A stretch of 64,000 nt of DNA. Source: Buchananella felis (GTDB lineage Bacteria; Actinomycetota; Actinomycetes; Actinomycetales; Actinomycetaceae). Positions 25,401 to 32,567 of this stretch are shown piece by piece. Under the pieces are notes generated by a model that searched no databases, had not been told where the DNA came from, and saw only the letters and a list, made by a program, of their open reading frames with translations. The stretch is from the NCBI RefSeq assembly GCF_041380015.1, contig NZ_CP159978.1. The stretch is one strand, 5' to 3'. The position numbers and the translations under genes are program-made. Each line of letters starts with the position of its first letter. Position 1 is the stretch's first letter.

Positions 25401-25979
25401 CACCCGTTGTTCGGCATGGAGGCGGTGATCCGCGCCAACTCGGGCACCTCGGTCTCGGAGCTGCACGAGGAGGAGGCCGGCAGCGACGGCAGCCAGGTGA
25501 CGGTGGCGGGCCTGATCACGGGCAAGACGGTGAAGACGAACAAGAAGGGCAACCAGTGGGCGATCGTGCAGATCGAGGACCTCACCGGTTCGATTGACGT
25601 GCTGTTCTTCCCGCGCACCTATGAGACGGTCTCGACGATGTTGACGGAGGACACGATCATCACGGTGCGTGGCCGCCTGTCGGTGCGCGATGAGGAGCGC
25701 TCCGTCCACGCCAACGAGATGAAGATCTTGGAGGCCACTGCCGACGGCGGCGCCCCCCTGCTGCTGACCCTGCCGGCCAATCGTTGCACCCAGGACATCG
25801 CCGAGCGCCTTTCTGCCATCCTGCGCCAGCACCCGGGCGCCTCCCCGGTGCGGTTGGAGATCACGCAGCCGGGACGCTCCTTCTTGGTGCAGTGCGGGCC
25901 GGATTTGAAGGTGAATAACTCCACGCCGTTGATTGCTGACCTGAAGGCGCTGCTGGGCGGCCAGGTGATTGCCGGCTAG
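22422..25979 (+). CDS. dnaE: DNA polymerase III alpha subunit
   Basis: The 1185-residue replicative polymerase. An N-terminal PHP domain begins HLHVHTDYSLLDG. The palm contains PGRGSGAGSMVAYALGI and the catalytic aspartates in MPDFDVDF near residue 420. A tandem helix-hairpin-helix and a C-terminal OB fold (VTVAGLITGKTVKTNKKG near 1030) follow, then a short tau-binding tail. Length fits the actinobacterial DnaE1 class. The clamp-binding motif is probably QFDLFG near residue 947. It appears leaderless. As the chromosomal replicase it acts with the beta clamp and holoenzyme parts encoded elsewhere. Confidence 0.97.
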   Translation: MADADFVHLHVHTDYSLLDGAAKTHKAVAEAKRLGQQAIAITDHGYLFGAYEFYRAAKKAGIKPIIGLEAYVTPGTSRFDNKRVLWGTEDQRKDDVSARGTYTHMTLLARNNEGMHNLFRMGTLASLEGQMGKYPRIDRELLQTYAPGLIGTTGCPSGEVQTRLRLGHWDEALRAAAETQEIFGKENFFVEVMDHGLEIERRVQRELLKIAKLLDAPLLATNDSHYVTKEDRDVQDAMLCINSGSVISDPDRFKFDGDGYFIRSSQEMRTIWRELPEACDNTLLVAEMCDVSFRTTSDGANYMPRFPVPEGEDEHSWFVKEVERGMHRRFPAGVPDDCRKQQQYEVEVITKMGFPGYFLVVADYIQWAKKQGIRVGPGRGSGAGSMVAYALGITDLNPLEHGLIFERFLNPERVSMPDFDVDFDERRREEVIEYVKRRYGHDYVAQVVTYGVIKTKQALKDAARVMGHPFSVGDQLTKAMPPTIQGKDVPIAGMLDEGTHERYGEALGFREFLAANSGEGTMRLDEVVKLARGLEGMTRQWGVHACAVIMSSIPLAEVVPLMKRPADGAIITQFDYPQCEELGLLKMDFLGLKNLTTISDALELIALNGKEVPDVDHLPLDDTETYELLGRGESLGLFQLDGSGMRTLLKQMKPDCFADISAVGALYRPGPMGANSHTNYALRKNGKQKIEQIHPDLAEALEPLLAETFGLIVYQEQVMEIARKLAGFTMGEADVLRKAMGKKKPEVIAEQFVHFKAGMMRNGFKEEAIDKLWDVLVPFSAYAFNKAHSAAYGLVTYITAYLKAHFPAEYMAALLTANKDNKDKLAGYLAECRHMGLRVLPPDVNFSGVNFTAVGDDIRFGLSAIRNVGLNVVEAIVAARQEKGEYTSFSDFMAKVPAVVCTKRAISSLIKAGAFDELGASRRSLTVCHEDFVDEVISVKRNEAMGQFDLFGDLGGEEMGGPTFSTSVPSLPEWDKKEKLTFEREMLGLYVSDHPLFGMEAVIRANSGTSVSELHEEEAGSDGSQVTVAGLITGKTVKTNKKGNQWAIVQIEDLTGSIDVLFFPRTYETVSTMLTEDTIITVRGRLSVRDEERSVHANEMKILEATADGGAPLLLTLPANRCTQDIAERLSAILRQHPGASPVRLEITQPGRSFLVQCGPDLKVNNSTPLIADLKALLGGQVIAG

Positions 25980-26142
25980 TGGCCCAGGTAGGCGCGGCGG
26001 TTGGGCGGCCTTTGGTTGGCCGACGTTCCGCCCGCCCCGCAGCCAGAGTCGCCCGGTGCCAGGTGAGGTTTTCTGGTGGCCGACGTTCCGCCCTGCCTCC
26101 CCTCCAGCTGCGCGCCCGGCGGCGCGGCGGGCACGCAAAGCG

Positions 26143-26182
26143 GCGGGGGTGGCGGTTCATTTCAATGAACCGCCACCCCCGC
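26143..26182. terminator. Bidirectional terminator between dnaE and the FG-GAP gene
   Basis: An 18-bp perfect stem (26143-26160 with 26165-26182) and a 4-nt loop (ttca) separate two convergent genes. The 160 bp before it holds two copies of ggccgacgttccgccc (26018 and 26078). Confidence 0.85.
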
Positions 26183-26224
26183 CAGTGCTATGGGGCAGAC
26201 CCGCCGTTCAGCGCGGGCCCCCGG

Positions 26225-28348
26225 TCACCGGGCGACCCGGTTGCGGCGGTGCAGCGCCAGCAGCGCCAAGCCGCCAGCAGTCAGCGCAGCAGCCAGCGCC
26301 GGGGAGGCACCCAGACCGGTCTTGGCCAGCTGCTTGCCGCCCTTCTTGGCCTGCGCGGCCGGGGCCGCCTGGGTGGCGGCAGGGGCGGGAGCGGTCGGCT
26401 TCGCGGTCGGCTTCACCGTGGGCTGAGGCGTCGCCCCGCCCTCGGAGCCACCCGACTGGCCCGGCGTCTGCGGGTCGGGCGCCGGGGCCGGCTGCTTGAC
26501 CTTCACGGCCATCACGTGGGCCGCGTGGGCCCAGCCCTCGTCGCCGCCCAGGTCGTCGTGGATCACGCCATCGCCACCCACGGCCAGGGTCGGGCCGCCC
26601 AGCAGCGAGCCCACGAAGGCCACGCTGCGGCCCGAGCGGGACTTAGCGCCGGGGGACTCCAACACCGTCGCCTCCGCGCCCAGGTCCGCGATCCCGCGCA
26701 CCGGGGCATTGAACGCGCTCAGCGGGAACACGTAGCTGCGGCCATTGCCGCCCTCGGCGCCCTGCGCACCCACGGCCACCAGGCCCGTGCCCTTCGCGCC
26801 CGGCAGCACGTCCACCGCGTAACCGAAGCCATCACCGGCCGCCGCGCCGCGCACGATATTCACACGCAGGGCGGAGGCAACGTCGTCCAACTGGCCCTCC
26901 GGGGAAATGCGCACCTGCGCCGACACGCTGGCGTTGCCGTGCACCAGCGCCACGCCACCGCGCCCCACGTTCATCAGGTTGCCGCCGTCGAAACCGATCA
27001 CGAAGTCACCGAAGCCGTCGCCGTCCACGTCGCCGGCCGGCGCCACCGAGTTACCGATGCCCAGGCGCAGCGAGGTAGTACCAACCGCCTCGATCACCGC
27101 GCCCTCGAAAGCCTGGCCCAGGTCGATCCGCGCGCCCGGCTTCACGCCCGTGAGCAGCCAAGCACGGCCGTGCACAAAGTTCTCCTGGCGGGAGTGGCTG
27201 TAGTCCGTCAGCACGAAGTCCGTGCGGCCGTCCTTGTTCACGTCACCCACCGCCGTGAAAGAGGTGGCCAGGTGATCCAGCGGCGTCACCACGCGGGCGA
27301 TCACGCGGGCGTTCTCAGCCAGCGGGTCAGTCAGGTCCACATCCTGGCCGGCGCGAGCGCCCGCCACCACGAAAGCCACGCCCTGGTCCTTCGCCGCACC
27401 CGTAATCGGGCGCAGGTTGGAGTGCACCACGGCCAGGTCAGCCAGGCCGTCGCCGTTCACGTCACCAGCCGGCGCCAAGTGTGCCGCCGGGGCACCAAAC
27501 GCAGGCAGCTTCACCGTGAAGCCCTGCGCCGGGGTGAGCGCGGACAGGTCCACGCTCGCTAGGCCGGGGCCGCCGTTAAGCACCCAGGCGCGCCCCATCG
27601 TGTGCGAGCCGACCGCCAGGTCATCCACCCCGTCGCCGTTCGTGTCACCCAGGCAGGCCACCGACAGGCCAATCGTGGCGTCCACGCCTTCCTCGCCCGT
27701 GTCTCGCGGGCCGACGATCGTGATCGAGTTGTCCTTAGTCAGCGCCGCACCCGGGGTACCGCCCGGGACGATCTGCACCGCGCCGGTGACGTTGCTGACC
27801 CAACCCTTGTTCGGGGAGTCCCAGTAGTACGGGTCGTACTTCCACTCCGAGCGCGTCAGGTTGCCGCTGATCACGTCCGGCTTGCCGTCACCCGTCACGT
27901 CGCACGCGCCGCGCGCCAGCACCGTGCCGAAGCTGGAGCTGAACTCACCCAGCCAGACCTTGCGCTCCGCCGAGTCCACGGTCTCCACGCCCGCCGGGAT
28001 GTCCGGGGCCGCCGGCGGGGGAGTGGTGGGCTTGTCCGGGCCGGTGGTGGACTCCTCCTCATCGCTGCCCGAGGTGGAGCCGGTGTCGCTGCCCGTGCCG
28101 TTGTCTCCGCCCGTGCCGGTGCCGGACTCGGTGCCGGAGGTGTTGCCTGAGCCGCCCAGGTCCTCGTCGTCCAAAAGGTGGCCGGTCTGTTCGCCGGAGG
28201 TGCGAGGAACGTCGGCCACGCCGGGGGCGTCCGGCTGGTCGGCCGGAGCGGCCAGGGCGGCCTGCGGCAGCAGAAGCCCGGCGCACAGCAGCGGGGCGCT
28301 CAGGAGTGCCGTGAGCGGCAAGCGGTGAGAGATGCGAGGTCGAGTCAT
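26225..28348 (-). CDS. Cell-wall-anchored FG-GAP (integrin-alpha-like) repeat protein
   Basis: A 707-residue exported protein. A signal peptide (TRPRISHR then a hydrophobic run ending AALAAPA) is followed by a Ser/Gly/Glu-rich linker. At least five FG-GAP units carry calcium-binding loops: DVTGDGKPD, DTNGDGVDD, DVNGDGLAD, DVNKDGRTD and DVDGDGFGD, spread over about residues 145-470. The C-terminus has a Pro/Ala/Thr stalk, the sortase motif LAKTG, a hydrophobic helix and HRRNR. I infer a surface beta-propeller used in adhesion or as a scaffold. ATG 28348 fits the signal peptide; ATG 28363 is possible. A DtxR-like box lies 37-55 bp upstream, suggesting iron control. Confidence 0.88.
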   Translation of the reverse strand: MTRPRISHRLPLTALLSAPLLCAGLLLPQAALAAPADQPDAPGVADVPRTSGEQTGHLLDDEDLGGSGNTSGTESGTGTGGDNGTGSDTGSTSGSDEEESTTGPDKPTTPPPAAPDIPAGVETVDSAERKVWLGEFSSSFGTVLARGACDVTGDGKPDVISGNLTRSEWKYDPYYWDSPNKGWVSNVTGAVQIVPGGTPGAALTKDNSITIVGPRDTGEEGVDATIGLSVACLGDTNGDGVDDLAVGSHTMGRAWVLNGGPGLASVDLSALTPAQGFTVKLPAFGAPAAHLAPAGDVNGDGLADLAVVHSNLRPITGAAKDQGVAFVVAGARAGQDVDLTDPLAENARVIARVVTPLDHLATSFTAVGDVNKDGRTDFVLTDYSHSRQENFVHGRAWLLTGVKPGARIDLGQAFEGAVIEAVGTTSLRLGIGNSVAPAGDVDGDGFGDFVIGFDGGNLMNVGRGGVALVHGNASVSAQVRISPEGQLDDVASALRVNIVRGAAAGDGFGYAVDVLPGAKGTGLVAVGAQGAEGGNGRSYVFPLSAFNAPVRGIADLGAEATVLESPGAKSRSGRSVAFVGSLLGGPTLAVGGDGVIHDDLGGDEGWAHAAHVMAVKVKQPAPAPDPQTPGQSGGSEGGATPQPTVKPTAKPTAPAPAATQAAPAAQAKKGGKQLAKTGLGASPALAAALTAGGLALLALHRRNRVAR

Positions 28349-28384
28349 GTCGAGCGCAACCATCCTTCAATTAAGTGTTAGAAG

Positions 28385-28403
28385 TTAGGGACGCCTCACC
28401 TTA
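28385..28403. promoter_or_regulatory. DtxR/IdeR-like iron box before the FG-GAP gene
   Basis: TTAGGGACGCCTCACCTTA matches the DtxR consensus TTAGGTTAGCCTAACCTAA at 14 of 19 positions by my count and keeps both TTAGG/CCTNA ends. On the minus strand a possible -10 (TAAGGT) lies inside the box and a TTGGAC -35 lies 18 bp before it, so a bound iron regulator would block RNA polymerase. Confidence 0.55.
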
Positions 28404-28509
28404 GTGCAGGTAAATAGGGGTGTCCAAGTTGTGAGCCGCTAAGAAGACGCGGCGTAAGAAAAGCGGCTTTTCCCCGGTCCGGGCGTGGGGTTTCCGGGAG
28501 CGGTGGAGG

Positions 28510-28629
28510 GTCGTGGACCGGCGATGGCGGGCGATGGCGGGCGCCGGCCCGCTGAGGCGTCGGGGTGCCTGGTCGTGGACCGGCGATGGCGGGCGCTGGC
28601 GGGCGCCGGCCCGCTGAGGCGTCGGGGTG
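28510..28629. repeat. Two tandem GC-rich repeats of about 62 bp
   Basis: gtcgtggaccggcgatgg begins at 28510 and 28572; the two copies differ at a few bases. They lie in a 673-bp gene-free stretch (28349-29021) that also holds the iron box and the second satellite. Confidence 0.75.
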
Positions 28630-28670
28630 GCGGTGGTGTGCGCCGTGAACCAGCGCTGGCCCTCTCTGAT

Positions 28671-28868
28671 TTCGACGTTTGGGTCTTCAACTAGACGTTT
28701 GGCTGTTCAACTCGACGATGGAGCCCCGGCAAACGTCGAGATTGGGGGCGATTCGTCTAGTTGAGGCCGCGAACGTCGAGATTGGGGGCGATTCGTCTAG
28801 TTGAGGCCGCAAACGTCGAGATTGGGGGCCATTCGTCTAGTTGAAGCCACAAACGTCGAGATTGGGCA
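28671..28868. repeat. Second locus of the 20-bp AACGTCGAG satellite (40-bp higher-order period)
   Basis: cgacgtt-type sites occur at 28671, 28691 and 28711 in one orientation (20-bp steps). The opposite orientation follows: aacgtcgag at 28732, 28772, 28812 and 28852 (40-bp steps). Between those sites a decayed 20-mer, cgtctagttgaggccgc, keeps the 20-bp register. The order of three inverted then several direct sites is the same as at 21565-22375, 6.5 kb away. Confidence 0.85.
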
Positions 28869-29021
28869 CGGCTAGTTGGGGTGAGACCAGCTTGCCGGGC
28901 CGAAAGGCCAAGGCCCCGACCTTGCGCCGCGTTCCGCCCGTGCGCATGGCGCGTTGAAGAGTCGCCGTCGGGAGCGCCATCCAGCCGGGGGCCAACGCGC
29001 TACCCGGAGCGGCCCGGGAGG

Positions 29022-29933
29022 CTAGCGGCCCTGGAGCCGCTCGGCCTCGTCGGTCAGGAACGCCTGGGCCATCTTGCGAGCAAACCAGCGCGAGTGGCTG
29101 GTGGTCTTCACCGTGCCACTGACCGGGTGCCACGCCCCGGTCCCCGGGTGCTGAAACTCGGCCTTCCAGGTGGTCGTCAGGGTGATGCGGGTCTTGGGGG
29201 AGCGCGTCAGGTACTGGTGCGAGATCGAGGCATTCGGGAAGGGAGTGCCCGGGTCGGTGGTGGTGAACTCGGTGCCGTCGCCGAAGTCCCAGGTGAACTC
29301 GATCGGAGTGGCGCGCACGTTGATCTGCTCCCCGCGCAGCATCACGGAATGGATCTGCGGGTTGCCGCTGGTCATCACCGGAGTGCGCAGGTTGATCAGC
29401 ACGTCCCCGGATGAGGGCCACATCGTGATGACAGACGGCGTGATCCGCACCGTGGCCATCTCCGTTACGGAGACGCCCGGAGTGGCCGCAGGGCTGGGAG
29501 TGCCCGGGGCCGCAGCCGGCGGCGCGGCGGCATTCGGGCAGCCGCACGAGCCACCGGAGGCCGGCGGCTTGGTCGGCTTCGGGCTGGGGCAAGACTTGGG
29601 CGCCTCGTGCTCGGGCTTGGGCTCCTCTGGCTTGGGCTCCGGCTTGGGGGTCCAAGCCGGCTTCGGTGCCGGCTGGGCGGGCGGCCTGGGAGCCTTGGGC
29701 GGCTCCACCCGCGAGCGCCCGCCGGACCCCGGACGAGGTGCCTGCTGCGGTGCGTGGTGCGCCGGCGGCGCCGGCGGCTGGAAAACCGGAGGCGGGGGCG
29801 GGGCGGGGTCGGCCCAAATGTCCGTGGAGGAAATGGTGACTTCGCCGTTGTTGCCGCCGGACTCGCCGTGATACTTACCCGTTGCGACGGGAGCGGAAAG
29901 CGCAAGCGATAGTGCAATAAGCCAATGAATCAC
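29022..29933 (-). CDS. Secreted PKD-domain protein, distant member of the array family
   Basis: 303 residues. The signal-like start IHWLIALSLALSAP is followed by a 120-residue Pro/Lys/Glu-rich stalk (PKPEPKPEEPKPE and similar) and a Cys-rich patch (GGSCGCPN). The C-terminal half matches the array PKD proteins: MWPSSGDVLINLRTPVMT, IEFTWDFGDGT, HQYLTRSPK, SRWFARKMAQAFLTDEAER. The stalk replaces the short linker of the array forms. The start is GTG 29933, overlapping the lipoprotein stop (GTGA). It shows that the lipoprotein/PKD pair is a stable two-gene unit, not only a local duplication. Confidence 0.82.
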   Translation of the reverse strand: MIHWLIALSLALSAPVATGKYHGESGGNNGEVTISSTDIWADPAPPPPPVFQPPAPPAHHAPQQAPRPGSGGRSRVEPPKAPRPPAQPAPKPAWTPKPEPKPEEPKPEHEAPKSCPSPKPTKPPASGGSCGCPNAAAPPAAAPGTPSPAATPGVSVTEMATVRITPSVITMWPSSGDVLINLRTPVMTSGNPQIHSVMLRGEQINVRATPIEFTWDFGDGTEFTTTDPGTPFPNASISHQYLTRSPKTRITLTTTWKAEFQHPGTGAWHPVSGTVKTTSHSRWFARKMAQAFLTDEAERLQGR

Positions 29934-30646
29934 TGCTGCCCCTGGGCTTGCGTCATTTCGGCGTCCTTAATGAGCCACCTGCCGTCAGTGTAAGAGAGAA
30001 TCACTGCGAACTCCGTCAGCATAGCTGGCGTGTCAACAGCTTGCGCACCGTCCCTTGACACCTCGTAAATCGTGTCCACCTGTGCCTGGAGTACGACGAC
30101 GTGTTCGTCCGGGTTGTCCGGGTTGGTGCCGCGCCGAACCGTGTAGGGCTGGAAGTCGGCCACCTTAGCCGCCGTCCCGGCGTGGGCGCCCTCCACCAGC
30201 ACGTGCGCGATGCTCTCCAGCCAGGGGGCAGAGCCCTGCGCGTTGGCGCGCCACCAGTCCACGTCGTTGGACTGAATCGCGTAGGCCCAGCCGTGGAAAA
30301 GGAAGTAGGCGTAGGCCTCGGCGCCATCGACGCTAGGTTCGGCGGCGACGTCGCTCAGTCGGGGCGCCTCGAGGTCCACCGCTTGGTAGGTGTCCCCTCC
30401 GGGCGCGGCCTTTGACTCACTGCTCGCCGCAGCGCTCGCGGAGGGCACCGGTTGCGGGGAAATCGCCAGCGCGCTCTTATTCGGGTCCACCGGCTCCGGC
30501 GCATCCTGGCCAGTTGAGCCGCAGGCCGCAATCCCCAGCGTAATTCCAACCACTAAAGCGATTAACCCAAAGCGGGGCGTCCACCCGACGGTGCTAGCGC
30601 TCCCGCGCCGACCACCGTCGCTCTGCCTCTCCCGCATGGACTTCAT
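29930..30646 (-). CDS. Lipoprotein partner of the distant PKD protein (DUF6318-like)
   Basis: 238 residues; lipobox GIAACG near residue 38, a Ser/Ala-rich linker, then VDGAEAYAYFLFHGWAYAI and NDVDWWRANA, the same core as the array lipoproteins but without the cysteine of NIPDCEWK. ATG 30646 lies 7 nt from a TATTTT box (30654-30659), so it is probably leaderless; ATG 30637 is possible. As in the array it is the upstream, overlapping partner of a PKD gene. Function unknown. Confidence 0.8.
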   Translation of the reverse strand: MKSMRERQSDGGRRGSASTVGWTPRFGLIALVVGITLGIAACGSTGQDAPEPVDPNKSALAISPQPVPSASAAASSESKAAPGGDTYQAVDLEAPRLSDVAAEPSVDGAEAYAYFLFHGWAYAIQSNDVDWWRANAQGSAPWLESIAHVLVEGAHAGTAAKVADFQPYTVRRGTNPDNPDEHVVVLQAQVDTIYEVSRDGAQAVDTPAMLTEFAVILSYTDGRWLIKDAEMTQAQGQQ

Positions 30647-30855
30647 AAAAGAGAAAATAGCGTTTCTGGGCGGCGAGCAAGCGGAGAAAAAGTCCCGGAC
30701 TACGCCACATTGAGGCAATCTCAACAGCGGTGAAGGCACGACCAAGGGCGCGGGGAGTGGCTGCCCTGCGACGCCTGATCGGCGTCCTCGCGCCCGGCCT
30801 GCAGCACTGCGCCCGACCTGGAGCCCCGCCCCGGCCTGCAGTACCCCGCCCGGGC
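30647..30855. other. 209-bp spacer between convergent-side genes
   Basis: It holds the -10 box of the lipoprotein gene and, further right, GC-rich sequence with no clear hairpin, repeat or reading frame I can support. Confidence 0.5.
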
Positions 30856-31089
30856 CTAGATGCCCTCGCCCACCACGGCGCCCTCGCGGCCGGTGGGCAG
30901 GTCGATCTCCACCACGTCGCCGGCGGCCAGCTGGGCACCGCGCCGCTGCTCCACGGCGCCGTTGAGTAGCACGTCGCCGGACTGGATGGCGATGGTGGCG
31001 GTGGCGCCGTCCTCCACCAGGCCGGTGAGCTTGAGGAATTGGCCTAGGCGGATCACGCCGCGTACCGGGATCGTCTCGTATGTGGGCAT
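30856..31089 (-). CDS. Small S4-domain RNA-binding protein (YbcJ-like)
   Basis: A 77-residue protein that is almost only an S4 domain: IRLGQFLKLTGLVEDG, then GDVLLNGAVEQRRGAQL and GDVVEID. Such single-domain S4 proteins resemble YbcJ and the S4 module of Hsp15-like proteins and bind structured RNA, possibly on the ribosome. It is divergent from hisD with 39 bp between start codons, so their promoters overlap. Start ATG 31089. Confidence 0.88.
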   Translation of the reverse strand: MPTYETIPVRGVIRLGQFLKLTGLVEDGATATIAIQSGDVLLNGAVEQRRGAQLAAGDVVEIDLPTGREGAVVGEGI

Positions 31090-31115
31090 TGCTCAATTGT
31101 GGCAGAGCCGGGCCC

Positions 31116-31121
31116 TATCCT
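31116..31121 (+). promoter_or_regulatory. -10 box of hisD (leaderless)
   Basis: TATCCT, 7 nt, then ATG 31129; no Shine-Dalgarno between. Confidence 0.65.
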
Positions 31122-31128
31122 TTTGCCC

Positions 31129-32484
31129 ATGACTACCCCGGTTGCCCTGAGTGTGCTGGACCTGCGTGGCGAGGAGCTGGACGCGGCGAGCGTCGCGGCG
31201 CGCCTGCCGCGTGCGGAGATGAAGGTGGAGGACGCCCTGGAGCGGGTGCGCCCGGTACTGGACGACGTCCGCCAGCGCGGCGCGGCCGCCCTGCGCGCCG
31301 CGGCCGAGCGTTTCGACGGGGTGCGTCCGCTGCACCTGCGGGTGCCGGCGCACGAGCTGGAGCGCGCCGCCCGGGAGCTGGACCCGCAGGTGCGCGCGGC
31401 CCTGGAGGTGGCCATCGCCAACGCCCGCAAGGCGCACGCGGTGCAGGTGCCCCCGGCCACGTCCACGGAGGTGGTGCCGGGCGGGTTCGTGCACCAGCGC
31501 TGGGTGCCGGTGCGCCGCGTGGGCTTGTACGCGCCGGGTGGCCTGGCGGTCTACCCGTCTTCGGTGGTGATGAACGCCGTGGCGGCGCAGGCCGCGGGCG
31601 TGCCGCAGGTGGCGTTGGCCTCCCCGCCGCAAAAGGAGTTCGGGGGCCTGCCGCACCCGACGATCCTGGCCGCCGCCCACCTCACCGGTGTCACCGAGGT
31701 CTACGCGGCCGGTGGCGCGCAGGCGATCGCCATGTTCGCCTACGGCGCCCGCCCGGAGACGGCTGAGGACGCGGCCGCCTGCACGGGGGAGTGGCTGTGC
31801 GCCCCGGTGGACGTGGTGACGGGACCGGGCAACGCCTACGTGGCGGCCGCCAAGCGGGCGGTGCGCTCCGAGTGCGGCATCGACGCCGAGGCCGGCACCA
31901 CGGAGATCGCCGTGATCGCCGACGCCACCGCCAACCCCGCCTACGTGGCCGCCGACCTGATCAGCCAGGCCGAGCACGACCCTGCCGCCGCCAGCGTGCT
32001 GATCACCGACAGCCCCGAGCTGGCCGACGCCGTGCAGCGGGAGATCGCCGCCCAGGCCGCCCTCACCAAGCACACCGAGCGCGTGGCCACCGCCCTGACC
32101 GGCCCGCAGTCCGGGATCGTGCTGGTGGACAGCATCGACGCCGCCGTGCTGGTGGCCAACGCCTACGCGGCCGAGCACCTGGAGATCCAGGTGGACGACG
32201 CTGCCGCCGTGGCCGAGCGGATTTACAACGCCGGAGCGATCTTTGTGGGCTCCTACTCCCCGGTCCCGCTGGGTGACTACATGGCCGGCTCCAACCACGT
32301 GCTGCCCACCGGGGGCACGGCCCGCTACGACGCGGGCCTGTCTGCGATGGCCTACCTCAAGCCCATGCAGGTGGTGGAGTACTCGCGCCAGGCGCTGGCC
32401 AGCCTCACCCCGGCCCTGTCCGCCCTGGCGGTGGCCGAGGACCTGCCGGCCCACGCCCACGCCGCCCAGGTGCGCGGCCAGTAG
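31129..32484 (+). CDS. hisD: Histidinol dehydrogenase
   Basis: A 451-residue enzyme for the last two steps of histidine synthesis, NAD-dependent oxidation of L-histidinol to L-histidine. Recognisable blocks are RRVGLYAPGGLAVYPSSVVM, the GGAQAIAMFAYG stretch, GPGNAYVAAAKR, the His pair region AEHLEI, and GDYMAGSNHVLPTGG with the zinc and substrate residues. Length is normal. The leaderless start at 31129 is supported by the TATCCT box. It opens the his cluster but is separated from hisC by mupG on the other strand. Confidence 0.96.
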   Translation: MTTPVALSVLDLRGEELDAASVAARLPRAEMKVEDALERVRPVLDDVRQRGAAALRAAAERFDGVRPLHLRVPAHELERAARELDPQVRAALEVAIANARKAHAVQVPPATSTEVVPGGFVHQRWVPVRRVGLYAPGGLAVYPSSVVMNAVAAQAAGVPQVALASPPQKEFGGLPHPTILAAAHLTGVTEVYAAGGAQAIAMFAYGARPETAEDAAACTGEWLCAPVDVVTGPGNAYVAAAKRAVRSECGIDAEAGTTEIAVIADATANPAYVAADLISQAEHDPAAASVLITDSPELADAVQREIAAQAALTKHTERVATALTGPQSGIVLVDSIDAAVLVANAYAAEHLEIQVDDAAAVAERIYNAGAIFVGSYSPVPLGDYMAGSNHVLPTGGTARYDAGLSAMAYLKPMQVVEYSRQALASLTPALSALAVAEDLPAHAHAAQVRGQ

Positions 32485-32567
32485 GGCTGAGGCGGCCCGG
32501 GGAGCGGACGGCCAGTAGGGCTTAGTCGGCCCGGGGCGCGCGGCCCGTAGCAGGCGCGCCCCCCGGC

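Noticed and set aside
23244..26138. A very long antisense frame opposite dnaE, and a similar one opposite valS (10086-12803)
   Set aside because: High GC with strong third-position bias leaves the antisense frame open; codon positions and similarity clearly favour dnaE and valS.
32476..32518. A 34-bp near-duplicate at the end of hisD (ggccagtagggct twice)
   Set aside because: A minor local duplication around the stop codon; no reading frame or structure of note beyond GC-rich sequence.
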